The notes under the pieces were generated by a model that saw only the letters and a program-made list of their open reading frames with translations, was not told the DNA's origin and did no database searches. Below are positions 42,527 through 51,959 of a stretch of 64,000 bases of DNA, one piece after another. This stretch comes from Haemophilus haemolyticus. GTDB lineage: Bacteria > Pseudomonadota > Gammaproteobacteria > Enterobacterales > Pasteurellaceae. The position numbers were made by a program, and so were the translations under genes. Position 1 is the first letter of the stretch. Each line of letters starts with the position of its first letter. The DNA is taken from positions 219,837 through 283,836 of the forward strand of contig NZ_LYCK01000013.1 in assembly GCF_001679045.1 (NCBI RefSeq), given 5' to 3'.

Positions 42527-45010
42527 ATGAGTTTAAGTCGTCGAGACTTTATGAAAGCCAACGCAGCTGTAGCTGCGGCAACGGCTGCGGGGCTAACCAT
42601 CCCAGTCAAAAATGTGGTTGCGGCTGAATCCGAAATTAAATGGGACAAAGCAGTATGTCGTTTCTGTGGTACCGGTTGTGCAGTATTAGTGGGTACTAAA
42701 GATGGACGTGTTGTGGCATCTCAAGGCGATCCGGATGCAGAAGTAAACCGTGGTTTAAACTGTATTAAAGGTTACTTCTTACCGAAAATTATGTACGGTA
42801 AAGACCGTGTAACTCAGCCACTTTTACGTATGACAAACGGAAAATTTGATAAGAACGGCGATTTTGCGCCTGTTTCTTGGGATTTTGCGTTCAAAACAAT
42901 GGCTGAAAAATTCAAAGAAGCTTTCAAAAAGAACGGTCAAAATGCAGTAGGTATGTTCAGTTCCGGTCAGTCTACCATTTGGGAAGGCTATGCGAAGAAC
43001 AAACTTTGGAAAGCTGGTTTCCGTTCTAACAACGTAGACCCGAATGCGCGTCACTGTATGGCGTCTGCTGCAACTGCGTTTATGCGTACCTTCGGTATGG
43101 ATGAACCTATGGGTTGTTATAACGACATTGAACATGCAGATGCTTTCGTTCTTTGGGGTTCAAATATGGCGGAAATGCACCCAATTTTATGGTCGCGCAT
43201 TACTGATCGCCGTATCTCTAATCCAGATGTTCGTGTAACTGTACTTTCTACTTACGAGCATCGTAGTTTCGAACTTGCCGATCACGGTTTGGTATTTACA
43301 CCACAAACCGACTTGGCGATCATGAACTACATCATCAATTATTTAATTCAGAACAATGCTGTAAACCACGATTTTGTGAACAAACACACTAAATTTAAGC
43401 GTGGTGAAACCAATATTGGTTACGGTTTACGTCCTGAAAACCCATTAGAAAAAGATACTAACCGTAAAACTGCGGGCAAAATGTATGATTCTTCTTTCGA
43501 AGAATTAAAACAAATTGTGTCTGAATACACACTTGAAAAAGTATCTGAAATGTCTGGTGTGGATAAAACTCAGCTTGAAACTTTAGCAAAACTTTATGCT
43601 GATCCAAGCAAAAAAGTGGTATCTTTCTGGACAATGGGCTTCAACCAACACACTCGTGGTGTGTGGGCAAACCAACTAATTTATAATATCCACTTATTAA
43701 CTGGGAAAATCTCACTTCCAGGTTGCGGACCATTCTCATTAACAGGTCAACCTTCTGCTTGTGGTACAGCGCGTGAAGTTGGTTCATTCCCTCATCGTTT
43801 GCCGGCTGACTTAGTGGTAACTAATCCTAAACACCGTGAAACAGCGGAACGTATTTGGAAATTACCAAAAGGTACGGTTTCTGAAAAAGTTGGTTTGGAT
43901 ACAATTGCACAAGACCGTGCAATGAACGATGGCAAAATGAATGTGCTATGGCAAATGTGTAACAACAATATGCAAGCTGGTCCAAACATTAATCAAGATC
44001 GTTTACCAGGCTGGCGTAAAGAAGGAAACTTCGTTATTGTATCTGATCCTTATCCAACTGTATCCGCACTTTCTGCTGACTTAATTCTTCCAACTGCAAT
44101 GTGGGTAGAAAAAGAGGGTGCTTACGGTAATGCAGAACGTCGTACTCAATTCTGGCGTCAACAAGTAAAAGCACCAGGTGAAGCAAAATCAGACTTATGG
44201 CAATTAATGGAGTTTGCAAAATACTTCACGACTGATGAAATGTGGACAGAAGAATTACTTGCTCAAATGCCTGAATATAGAGGTAAAACTTTATATGATG
44301 TACTCTTCAGAAATGGTCAAGTAGATAAATTCCCATTAAGCGAACTTGCTGAAGGCCAATTAAACGACGAATCAGAGCACTTTGGTTACTATGTTCACAA
44401 AGGTTTATTTGAAGAATATGCTGAATTTGGTCGCGGTCATGGTCATGACTTGGCTCCATTTGACATGTATCACAAAGCTCGTGGTTTACGCTGGCCGGTT
44501 GTAGAAGGTAAAGAAACCTTATGGCGTTACCGTGAAGGCTATGATCCATTCGTTAAAGAGGGTGAAGGTGTGGCATTCTACGGTTATCCAGATAAGAAAG
44601 CGATTATTCTTGCGGTACCTTATGAGCCTGCAGCTGAGTCTCCGGATAAAGAATATGACTTATGGTTATCTACCGGTCGTGTTCTAGAGCATTGGCATAC
44701 TGGTACTATGACGCGTCGTGTGCCTGAATTACACCGTGCTATGCCGAACAACCTTGTTTGGATGCACCCATTGGATGCTGAAGCTCGTGGTTTACGCCAT
44801 GGCGATAAAATTAAGATTTCATCTCGTCGAGGCGAAATGATTTCTTACTTAGATACTCGCGGACGTAATAAACCACCTCGTGGCTTAGTATTTACCACTT
44901 TCTTTGATGCTGGTCAGCTTGCAAATAGCTTAACGCTAGATGCGACAGACCCAATTTCAAAAGAAGCCGACTTCAAAAAATGTGCGGTAAAAGTGGAAAA
45001 GGCTGCGTAA
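42527..45010 (+). CDS. napA: periplasmic nitrate reductase, catalytic subunit NapA
   Basis: The molybdenum bis-MGD enzyme that reduces nitrate to nitrite in the periplasm. The 827-residue precursor has a twin-arginine signal, SRRDFMK at residues 4-10, cleaved near VVAAES. The [4Fe-4S] ligands are C44, C47, C51 and C79. The molybdenum ligand is the Cys in NARHCMASA (about residue 178). The length matches proteobacterial NapA. Electrons arrive through NapC or NapGH and NapB, all encoded next to it. The Mo cofactor route involves mog upstream. Confidence 0.97.
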   Translation: MSLSRRDFMKANAAVAAATAAGLTIPVKNVVAAESEIKWDKAVCRFCGTGCAVLVGTKDGRVVASQGDPDAEVNRGLNCIKGYFLPKIMYGKDRVTQPLLRMTNGKFDKNGDFAPVSWDFAFKTMAEKFKEAFKKNGQNAVGMFSSGQSTIWEGYAKNKLWKAGFRSNNVDPNARHCMASAATAFMRTFGMDEPMGCYNDIEHADAFVLWGSNMAEMHPILWSRITDRRISNPDVRVTVLSTYEHRSFELADHGLVFTPQTDLAIMNYIINYLIQNNAVNHDFVNKHTKFKRGETNIGYGLRPENPLEKDTNRKTAGKMYDSSFEELKQIVSEYTLEKVSEMSGVDKTQLETLAKLYADPSKKVVSFWTMGFNQHTRGVWANQLIYNIHLLTGKISLPGCGPFSLTGQPSACGTAREVGSFPHRLPADLVVTNPKHRETAERIWKLPKGTVSEKVGLDTIAQDRAMNDGKMNVLWQMCNNNMQAGPNINQDRLPGWRKEGNFVIVSDPYPTVSALSADLILPTAMWVEKEGAYGNAERRTQFWRQQVKAPGEAKSDLWQLMEFAKYFTTDEMWTEELLAQMPEYRGKTLYDVLFRNGQVDKFPLSELAEGQLNDESEHFGYYVHKGLFEEYAEFGRGHGHDLAPFDMYHKARGLRWPVVEGKETLWRYREGYDPFVKEGEGVAFYGYPDKKAIILAVPYEPAAESPDKEYDLWLSTGRVLEHWHTGTMTRRVPELHRAMPNNLVWMHPLDAEARGLRHGDKIKISSRRGEMISYLDTRGRNKPPRGLVFTTFFDAGQLANSLTLDATDPISKEADFKKCAVKVEKAA

Positions 45011-45026
45011 AAACAATGTAAAAATC

Positions 45027-45078
45027 AACCGCACTTTATTTTCCCTTATTAATAAAAGAGGAAGATGAAAGTGCGGTT
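45027..45078 (+). other. inverted pair of uptake signals between napA and napG
   Basis: AACCGCACTTT at 45027-45037 and AAAGTGCGGTT at 45068-45078 can form an 11-bp stem around a 30-base loop, with no clear T run. It lies inside the operon and may lower downstream expression or protect the 3' end of napA mRNA. Confidence 0.6.
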
Positions 45079-45093
45079 AAAATCTAAAAGAAA

Positions 45094-45903
45094 ATGAAGA
45101 AACCAGCACTCAATCCTGAACGTAGAAAATTTCTCAAAGAAGCAACCCGTACTGCGGGTGGTTTAGCTGGCGTTGGGATTTTGTTGGGATTGCAGCAAAA
45201 TCAAAGTCTTGCTCGCGAAGGTGTGCCATTGCGCCCGCCGTTTGCTTTGCAAGATGCGAAAGCGTTTTCTGCCGCTTGTATTCGTTGTGGACAATGTGTT
45301 CAAGCCTGTCCTTATGACATGCTACATTTAGCTTCTTTATTATCGCCAGTAGAAGCGGGAACACCGTATTTTATTGCGCGTGATAAACCTTGCGAAATGT
45401 GCCCTGACATTCCTTGTGCTCATGCTTGCCCAACAGGGGCGCTTGACCGCAATGCAACAGATATTAATGAGTCTCGTATGGGGCTGTCAGTACTGTTAGA
45501 CCATGAAACGTGCTTGAACTGGCAAGGATTACGTTGCGATGTTTGTTATCGGGTTTGTCCATTAATTGATAAAGCGATTACATTGGAAAAACAACATAAT
45601 CAACGTTCTGATAAGCATGCGTTATTTATTCCAACAGTACATTCTGATGCCTGTACTGGATGTGGGAAGTGTGAGCAAGCTTGTGTGTTAGAAGAGGCTG
45701 CGATTAAGGTTTTACCAATGGATCTTGCAAAAGGTATGCTAGGTAAACATTATCGTTTGGGCTGGGAAGAAAAAGCGAAAGCTGGCCATTCTCTTGCGCC
45801 TAAAGATATGATTTCGTTGCCAACTCGTACGCCAGAAGGAACCACTGTAATTCCTGAACCGGCAGAACCCGTGCTTGCACCTATTTTAGGGAGTGGCAAA
45901 TAA
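45094..45903 (+). CDS. napG: quinol dehydrogenase ferredoxin subunit NapG
   Basis: A periplasmic four-cluster ferredoxin exported by Tat ([14 protein letters not shown], residues 10-23) that passes electrons from NapH towards NapB/NapA. The 269-residue protein has the Cys groups [26 protein letters not shown], a group with CDVCYRVCP, and [11 protein letters not shown]. napH begins at the last base of its stop codon. Together NapGH form a menaquinol- or ubiquinol-oxidising branch. Confidence 0.95.
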   Translation: MKKPALNPERRKFLKEATRTAGGLAGVGILLGLQQNQSLAREGVPLRPPFALQDAKAFSAACIRCGQCVQACPYDMLHLASLLSPVEAGTPYFIARDKPCEMCPDIPCAHACPTGALDRNATDINESRMGLSVLLDHETCLNWQGLRCDVCYRVCPLIDKAITLEKQHNQRSDKHALFIPTVHSDACTGCGKCEQACVLEEAAIKVLPMDLAKGMLGKHYRLGWEEKAKAGHSLAPKDMISLPTRTPEGTTVIPEPAEPVLAPILGSGK

Positions 45904-46766
45904 TGGCAAATACACCAAAATTTGCAGGTAAAGAGTCGCGAGAAAAATGGGGCTGGTGGTATGCAAACCGCTTTTTATTTTGGCGTCGATTAAGCCAACT
46001 TAGCATTCTTGCGATGTTTTTAAGTGGTCCTTATTTTGGCGTGTGGATTTTAAAAGGAAATTATAGTGGAAGCTTATTGCTCGATACTATTCCATTAAGC
46101 GACCCTTTAATTACAGCAGAAAGCTTGGCTGCAAGACATTTACCTGATGCTCTCACCTTGATTGGTGCAGCAATTATTGTGTTATTTTACGCAGTACTTG
46201 GTAGTAAAGTATTTTGTGGTTGGGTATGTCCACTAAATGTTGTGACGGACTGTGCTGCATGGCTACGCCGTAAGTTAGGCATTCGCCAAACAGCAAAAAT
46301 TTCACGCGGTTTACGTTATGGCATCCTTGCACTTATTTTACTAGGCAGTTGCGTAAGCGGAATGTTGCTTTGGGAGTGGGTTAATCCAGTGGCTGCTCTT
46401 GGCCGTGCCTTTATATTTGGTTTCGGTGCAACAGGCTGGCTATTGCTTGTTATTTTTCTTTTTGATTTATTGATTGTAGAACATGGTTGGTGTGGACACC
46501 TTTGCCCAATTGGTGCTGCTTATGGTGTGATTGGTGCAAAAAGTTTAATCCGTATCAAAGTGATTGATCGTGCAAAATGCGATAATTGTATGGATTGTTA
46601 CAATGTTTGTCCTGAAGCCCAAGTGTTACGTTCACCTTTACATGGAAAAAAAGACGAAAGCCTACTTGTGCTTTCCAAAGATTGCATCAGCTGCGGACGT
46701 TGTATTGACGTTTGCGCTGAAAAAGTTTTTAAATTTTCGACCAGATTCGATCATTCAGGGGAGTGA
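45903..46766 (+). CDS. napH: quinol dehydrogenase membrane subunit NapH
   Basis: An inner-membrane quinol-oxidising protein of 287 residues with four hydrophobic segments. Two CxxxCP-type motifs are present (FCGWVCPLN near residue 102, WCGHLCPIG near 197), followed by a C-terminal double ferredoxin domain (CDNCMDCYNVCP and CISCGRCIDVC). It overlaps napG at its start, and napB follows closely. Confidence 0.95.
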   Translation: MANTPKFAGKESREKWGWWYANRFLFWRRLSQLSILAMFLSGPYFGVWILKGNYSGSLLLDTIPLSDPLITAESLAARHLPDALTLIGAAIIVLFYAVLGSKVFCGWVCPLNVVTDCAAWLRRKLGIRQTAKISRGLRYGILALILLGSCVSGMLLWEWVNPVAALGRAFIFGFGATGWLLLVIFLFDLLIVEHGWCGHLCPIGAAYGVIGAKSLIRIKVIDRAKCDNCMDCYNVCPEAQVLRSPLHGKKDESLLVLSKDCISCGRCIDVCAEKVFKFSTRFDHSGE

Positions 46767-46771
46767 TTAAT

Positions 46772-47215
46772 ATGACTAAACAGGTATCTAAAATTTTAGC
46801 GGGATTATTTACCGCACTTTTTGCTGGCTCACTGATGGCATCTGATGCACCAGCAGTGGGAAAAGATTTAACTCAAGCTGCAGAAAATATTGCTCCAGCA
46901 TTTCATAATGCACCTCGTCAAGGTGAATTACCAGCATTAAACTATGTAAACCAACCTCCAATGGTTCCACATAGTGTTGCAAATTATCAAGTGACAAAAA
47001 ATGCGAACCAATGTTTAAATTGCCACAGTCCAGAAAATTCTCGTTTGAGTGGTGCAACTCGAATCAGCCCAACTCACTTTATGGATCGTGATGGCAAAGT
47101 GGGCTCAAGCTCATCGCCACGTCGTTATTTCTGTTTACAATGTCACGTTTCTCAATCAAACGTAGATCCGATTGTTCCAAATGATTTCAAACCGATGAAA
47201 GGTTACGGAAACTAA
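46772..47215 (+). CDS. napB: periplasmic nitrate reductase, di-haem cytochrome c subunit NapB
   Basis: The electron-transfer subunit of the NapAB complex. The 147-residue precursor has a Sec signal peptide ending near LFAGSLMA (about residue 23) and two haem c sites, CLNCH and CLQCH. I chose the ATG at 46772 (MTKQVSK), with GGGGAG eight bases upstream. A GTG three codons earlier lies inside the napH stop. A USS (ACCGCACTTT) is part of the signal peptide coding region. Confidence 0.95.
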   Translation: MTKQVSKILAGLFTALFAGSLMASDAPAVGKDLTQAAENIAPAFHNAPRQGELPALNYVNQPPMVPHSVANYQVTKNANQCLNCHSPENSRLSGATRISPTHFMDRDGKVGSSSSPRRYFCLQCHVSQSNVDPIVPNDFKPMKGYGN

Positions 47216-47229
47216 TTTAAGAGGTCTAT

Positions 47230-47832
47230 ATGTCTGAGAAAAAACCAAATATCTTAAAGCGTTTCTGGCAATGGTTTAGAAAACCAAGCCGTATGGCGAT
47301 AGGTACTATTATTATTTTATCAGCTATTGGCGGTATTCTTTCTTGGGTGGGGTTTAACTATGGTTTAGAAAAGACTAACACAGAGCAGTTCTGTGCGAGT
47401 TGTCATACTCAAGATGCTTATCCAGAATATTTGCATAGCGTGCATTATCAAACTCGTACTGGTGTAGGTGCAAGCTGTCCAGATTGCCATGTGCCGCATG
47501 AATTTGGCGCAAAAATGAAACGTAAAATTGTTGCAGCGAAAGAAGTATTTGCTCACTATACTGGAAAAGTGGATACCTTAGAAAAATTCAACGCACATCG
47601 TTTAGAAATGGCTGAAAACGAATGGGCTCGTATGAAAGCTAACGATTCTAAAGAATGCCGTAACTGTCATAAAGTAGATCGTATGAACTTCAACGATCAA
47701 CGTTCTGTGGCAGCACGTATGCATGAAAAAATGAAAACTGAAGGTAAAACTTGTATCGACTGTCATAAAGGTATTGCACACCAATTACCTGATATGAGTG
47801 GCGTTGAGTCAGGATTCAAAGACGAGAAATAA
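47230..47832 (+). CDS. napC: membrane-anchored tetrahaem cytochrome c NapC
   Basis: Takes electrons from membrane quinol and delivers them to NapB. The 200-residue protein has one N-terminal membrane anchor (about 20-42) and four haem c sites, CASCH, CPDCH, CRNCH and CIDCH, as in the NapC/NirT family. The length is typical. It is the last gene of napFDAGHBC, and a terminator follows. Confidence 0.96.
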   Translation: MSEKKPNILKRFWQWFRKPSRMAIGTIIILSAIGGILSWVGFNYGLEKTNTEQFCASCHTQDAYPEYLHSVHYQTRTGVGASCPDCHVPHEFGAKMKRKIVAAKEVFAHYTGKVDTLEKFNAHRLEMAENEWARMKANDSKECRNCHKVDRMNFNDQRSVAARMHEKMKTEGKTCIDCHKGIAHQLPDMSGVESGFKDEK

Positions 47833-47852
47833 TTTTCTCAAAATATTGTGAA

Positions 47853-47890
47853 AAAATACCGTGCTTAGCTAATAAGTGCGGTATTTTTAT
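47853..47890 (+). terminator. terminator after napC with uptake signal in one arm
   Basis: AAATACCG at 47854 pairs with CGGTATTT ending at about 47887. The right arm contains AAGTGCGGT. Confidence 0.8.
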
Positions 47891-48007
47891 TTTGTGTTTA
47901 TACACGATAATCTATTGATGTTAGTCTTTATTTAAAGCCTATTTTTCAGTAAACTTAGCAAGTTTTGTAGAATTATTAAAATATTACTTAAAATTTAGGA
48001 ATTTATT

Positions 48008-48796
48008 GTGGCTCACCGAGATTTTGCCGCACGTCGCGGCTCAAATAATAAGAAAAAAACAAAAAAGAATAAGAATATTCTGATCATCCTCGCTTTGGTC
48101 ATTGTGTTGGCTTTTGGCGTAGGACTTTATTTGTTGAAAAATAAAAATAGCGAAGTTGTAGTGCAACAGGCTGCGACACAACAAGAAAAAACGCAACCTA
48201 AAAGTGTCTTACCCAATCGCCCAGAGGAAGTTTGGAGTTATATCAAGGCGTTAGAAACTCGAACTGTTCCTGTTGATAATAAACCTACAAGCGTAGAGCA
48301 AAATATGCGCTTAACCGAAGAACAACGCCAAGTCCTAGTGCAAATGGAAAAAGAACAACAAGCAGAGGAAGAGGCGCGTAAATTAGCGGAGCAACAACGT
48401 GCGGTAGAAACGGCGAAAGCTCAACAAGTGCAAGCAGCGCCAAAAGTAGAGCAAGCGAAAAAGCCTGAAGCTGTAAAAACAGAAACTGTAAAATCTGAAC
48501 CAGTTAAAAAACAAGAACAGTCAAAAATTGAGACGGCTAAAAAAATTGAGCAACCTAAAACTGCAGATAATCCGAATGGTGGTAAAAAATTTGGTTTGCA
48601 ATGTGGTGCTTTCAAAAATCGAGCGCAAGCTGAAAATATGCAAGGTCGTTTGGCTATGACCGGTTTAAATGCACAAGTGCAAGTGAATGGCGAGTGGAAC
48701 CGTGTTCGTGTAGGTGGCTTTGCTAGTCGAGATGCCGCAGTGCAAGCGCAAAGTAAAGCTAAAAGTGTGGCAGATTGTGTTGTGATTGGTATGTAA
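48008..48796 (+). CDS. ftsN: cell division protein FtsN
   Basis: A bitopic divisome protein that triggers septal peptidoglycan synthesis. The 262-residue product begins at a GTG (48008) with MAHRDFAARRGSNNKKK, typical of FtsN. One membrane segment (IILALVIVLAFGVGLYLL, about 26-43) is followed by a long Gln/Glu/Ala/Lys-rich periplasmic linker. The C-terminal SPOR domain (about 190-262; FGLQCGAFKNRAQAENM and VRVGGFASRDAA) binds denuded glycan. Upstream, 47891-48007 shows no further feature. Confidence 0.93.
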   Translation: MAHRDFAARRGSNNKKKTKKNKNILIILALVIVLAFGVGLYLLKNKNSEVVVQQAATQQEKTQPKSVLPNRPEEVWSYIKALETRTVPVDNKPTSVEQNMRLTEEQRQVLVQMEKEQQAEEEARKLAEQQRAVETAKAQQVQAAPKVEQAKKPEAVKTETVKSEPVKKQEQSKIETAKKIEQPKTADNPNGGKKFGLQCGAFKNRAQAENMQGRLAMTGLNAQVQVNGEWNRVRVGGFASRDAAVQAQSKAKSVADCVVIGM

Positions 48797-48850
48797 TGCT
48801 AATCTAACATTGAGTTATCTTGATACATTAAATCTCTATCATTGAAATAA

Positions 48851-48897
48851 AAAAAATCCCAACTAAAAGTGCGGTACAATTAGTTGGGATTTTTTCA
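48851..48897. terminator. bidirectional terminator between ftsN and proB, uptake signal in the loop
   Basis: AAAAAATCCCAACTAA at 48851-48866 pairs with TTAGTTGGGATTTTTT at 48880-48895. The loop holds AAAGTGCGGT. Confidence 0.9.
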
Positions 48898-48907
48898 TTA
48901 AGGATTA

Positions 48908-50011
48908 TTATAAAATAATCATATCATCACGATGCATTGCTACTGCACCGTATTCATAGCCTAAAACATTTTCTATGTCTACTGATTTTCGGCCTTTAAT
49001 TAATTGTAGGGCATCGCTGTTATAGCGTGGCATACCTAGCGCAATGTCTTTACCCGATTGAGTGCGTATTTTGACTACTTCACCACGCGAAAAACGTCCT
49101 TCCACGTTAACAATGCCAGCAGGTAATAAGGATTTATTTTGTTCAAGAATAGCGTTTTGGGCCCCTTCATCAACAGTGATAATGCCTGCAGATGGCGCGG
49201 CGAAAAGCCATTGTTTGCGGCTTTCTAATCGATCAGATTGGTGCGCAATAAATTTTGTACCAATATTTTGTTCATAAGCAAGATTAGCGATCACATTTGG
49301 GCGATTACCTGGTGCAATAATTGTTTCAATTCCAGAGCGAGTGGCAACATCGGCAGCAATGATTTTAGTCATCATTCCCCCAGTGCCAAGATTGGTTCCA
49401 CTGCCGCCTGCGATTGAGCGAATGTGATCGGTAATTTGTTCTACAACTGGAATTAATTTCGCTTCAGGATTTTTACGTGGATCACTATCAAATAAACCTT
49501 GTTGATCAGTCAATAAATAAAGCTGTTCCGCTTGAACAAGAATAGCGACTAATGCAGATAAATTGTCATTATCGCCTACTTTAATTTCTACGGTCGCCAC
49601 CGCATCATTTTCATTAATCACAGGAATAATGTGGTTATCTAAAAGTGCGTGTAAAGTATCTCGCGCATTTAAAAAACGTTCGCGATCTTCAATATCGGCA
49701 CGAGTTAATAAAAGTTGTCCGATATGAATATCATAAATAGCAAATAATTTTTCCCAAGCCTGAATTAATTGGCTCTGACCAACAGCTGCAAGCAGTTGCT
49801 TTGAGGCAATTGTGGGTGGTAATTGAGGATGATTCAGATAATGGCGACCCGCTGCAATAGCGCCAGAAGTCACTATCACTATACGAAATCCATCATTATG
49901 CAATTGCGCAATTTGACGAACGATTTCCATCATGTGCGGTGAATTCAGTTTTGGCGAACCCTGTGTTAGGGTACTTGTACCAAATTTCACTACGATTGTT
50001 TTTTTGTTCAT
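48908..50011 (-). CDS. proB: glutamate 5-kinase
   Basis: The first step of proline synthesis: phosphorylation of glutamate. The 367-residue protein, with the start at 50011 ([16 protein letters not shown]), has an amino acid kinase domain. Recognisable are VVKFGTSTL (residue 7 on), the [10 protein letters not shown] stretch (about 49) and [18 protein letters not shown] (about 203-220). A C-terminal PUA domain covers about 280-367. Upstream in-frame ATGs would overlap the divergent folA control region and are less likely. proA is not adjacent. Confidence 0.95.
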   Translation of the reverse strand: MNKKTIVVKFGTSTLTQGSPKLNSPHMMEIVRQIAQLHNDGFRIVIVTSGAIAAGRHYLNHPQLPPTIASKQLLAAVGQSQLIQAWEKLFAIYDIHIGQLLLTRADIEDRERFLNARDTLHALLDNHIIPVINENDAVATVEIKVGDNDNLSALVAILVQAEQLYLLTDQQGLFDSDPRKNPEAKLIPVVEQITDHIRSIAGGSGTNLGTGGMMTKIIAADVATRSGIETIIAPGNRPNVIANLAYEQNIGTKFIAHQSDRLESRKQWLFAAPSAGIITVDEGAQNAILEQNKSLLPAGIVNVEGRFSRGEVVKIRTQSGKDIALGMPRYNSDALQLIKGRKSVDIENVLGYEYGAVAMHRDDMIIL

Positions 50012-50111
50012 AGTTGTTTCCAAAGTTCTTAAAATTGACATTAACGTTATCACTAAATCAATGAAAAATCACCTAATATCAGGTATAGTAACAGCAAATT
50101 TAGGGGGATTT

Positions 50112-50594
50112 ATGACATTTAGTTTAATTGTGGCGACGACATTAAATAGCGTGATTGGTAAAGATAACCAAATGCCTTGGCACTTGCCTGCAGATTTAGC
50201 ATGGTTTCGTCAGAACACGACAGGCAAACCTGTCATCATGGGGCGTAAAACGTTTGAAAGTATTGGTCGCCCGCTACCTAAACGCACGAATATCGTACTT
50301 TCTCGTCAGCATTTTGAACACGAAGGTGTGGTATGGAAAGATAGCCTTGAAAGTGCGGTAGATTTTGTCAGAGATTTTGATGAAATTATGTTGATTGGTG
50401 GGGGAGAGTTATTCAAACAATATTTGCCACAAGCAGATAAGTTATACCTTACTCAAATTCAGGCAGAACTAGATGGTGATACTTTTTTCCCTCAATTGAA
50501 TTGGGATGAGTGGAAAATTGAATTTGACGAATATCGTAAGGCGGATGAACAAAATCGCTATGATTGTCGATTTTTGATTCTTACACGAAGATAA
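50112..50594 (+). CDS. folA: dihydrofolate reductase
   Basis: Reduces dihydrofolate to tetrahydrofolate with NADPH; the target of trimethoprim. The 160-residue protein, with the start at 50112 (MTFSLIVATTLNSVIG) and AGGGGGA upstream, shows the active-site DNQMPWHLPADLAWF (about residues 18-32), GRKTFESIGRPLP (about 44) and the NADPH-binding MLIGGGELFKQYLP (about 93). The usual trimethoprim-contact positions look wild-type by eye. The open frame extends far upstream through the divergent proB region and is not the real start. Confidence 0.95.
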   Translation: MTFSLIVATTLNSVIGKDNQMPWHLPADLAWFRQNTTGKPVIMGRKTFESIGRPLPKRTNIVLSRQHFEHEGVVWKDSLESAVDFVRDFDEIMLIGGGELFKQYLPQADKLYLTQIQAELDGDTFFPQLNWDEWKIEFDEYRKADEQNRYDCRFLILTRR

Positions 50595-50777
50595 ATCAAA
50601 TTAATGAGACCATATCTCTAGAGCATTCATTAATCTAGAAAATAAAGAGATGATGATTTCCCTTGAGTTCCCCTTTTTAAAGTTTCATAATGACCCTTCA
50701 TTTTTTATTTTTGATAGTTTTAAAGGTTATCTCAAATATCTCATTTTTAAACATTATCCCAACTTAGGGAAGGCATT

Positions 50778-51950
50778 ATGACGCAAACTGCAACTGAAAA
50801 CCCATCAACTAAATCTGTATCAAATAAAACTAACCGTAAAAAAGGCTTAAGCATTTTTATTCTTCTCCTGCTTATTATTGGTATTGCTTGTGCTTTGTAT
50901 TGGTTTTTCTTCTTGAAGGATTTTGAAGAAACAGAAGATGCTTATGTGGGTGGTAATCAAGTGATGGTATCATCACAAGTTGCGGGTAATGTATCGAAGA
51001 TTAATGCTGACAATATGGATAAAGTCCATGCAGGTGATATTCTAGTTGAATTGGATGATACGAATGCGAAGCTTAGTTTCGAACAGGCCAAAAGCAATCT
51101 CGCCAATGCTGTGCGCCAGGTAGAACAACTGGGTTTTACTGTGCAGCAATTACAATCAGCTGTGCACGCCAATGAAATTTCTTTAGCTCAAGCACAAGGC
51201 AATTTGGCGCGCCGAGTTCAACTTGAAAAAATGGGCGCGATTGATAAAGAATCTTTCCAACACGCAAAAGAAGCCGTTGAACTTTCCAAAGCAAATTTAA
51301 ATTCCTCTAGAAACCAATTAGCTGCTAATCAGGCTTTATTGAGTAACGTTCCATTACGTCAACAACCGCAAATACAGAATGCAATGAGTTCACTCAAACA
51401 GGCTTGGTTGAATTTACAACGTACAAAAATTAGAAGTCCAATTGATGGCTATGTGGCACGTCGCAATGTTCAGGTTGGGCAAGCCGTTTCAGTGGGCGGC
51501 GCATTAATGGCGGTGGTATCTAATGAGCAAATGTGGTTGGAAGCTAACTTCAAAGAAACTCAATTAACGAATATGCGTATTGGCCAGCCGGTGAAAATTC
51601 ATTTTGATTTATACGGTAAAAATAAAGAATTTGATGGCGTGATAAATGGCATTGAAATGGGGACAGGCAATGCGTTTTCTCTTTTGCCTTCACAAAATGC
51701 CACGGGTAACTGGATTAAAGTGGTACAACGTGTACCTGTGCGAATTAAATTAGATCCACAACAATTTGTAGAAACACCATTGAGAATTGGTCTTTCTGCA
51801 ACGGCAAAAGTAAGAATTGCAGATTCATCTGGCCCAATACTACGAGAAAAATCAGAACCGAAAACGTTATTTGCGACTGATGCACTTAAATATGATGAAA
51901 GTGCGGTAGAAGATTTGATTGAATCTATCATTCAGCAAAACAGCCATTAA
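50778..51950 (+). CDS. emrA: multidrug efflux periplasmic adaptor EmrA
   Basis: The membrane-fusion protein that links EmrB to an outer-membrane channel. The 390-residue product has one N-terminal membrane helix (about 23-46), then the half-lipoyl segment EDAYVGGNQVMVSSQVAG (about 53-70). A long helical hairpin (about 95-205), with a matching second lipoyl half SPIDGYVARRNVQVGQAVSVGG (quoted as SPIDGYV, about 218), and a beta-barrel domain follow. emrB follows after nine bases. The upstream 183 bases have no clear repressor site that I can name. Confidence 0.93.
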   Translation: MTQTATENPSTKSVSNKTNRKKGLSIFILLLLIIGIACALYWFFFLKDFEETEDAYVGGNQVMVSSQVAGNVSKINADNMDKVHAGDILVELDDTNAKLSFEQAKSNLANAVRQVEQLGFTVQQLQSAVHANEISLAQAQGNLARRVQLEKMGAIDKESFQHAKEAVELSKANLNSSRNQLAANQALLSNVPLRQQPQIQNAMSSLKQAWLNLQRTKIRSPIDGYVARRNVQVGQAVSVGGALMAVVSNEQMWLEANFKETQLTNMRIGQPVKIHFDLYGKNKEFDGVINGIEMGTGNAFSLLPSQNATGNWIKVVQRVPVRIKLDPQQFVETPLRIGLSATAKVRIADSSGPILREKSEPKTLFATDALKYDESAVEDLIESIIQQNSH

Positions 51951-51959
51951 GGCGGCGTT

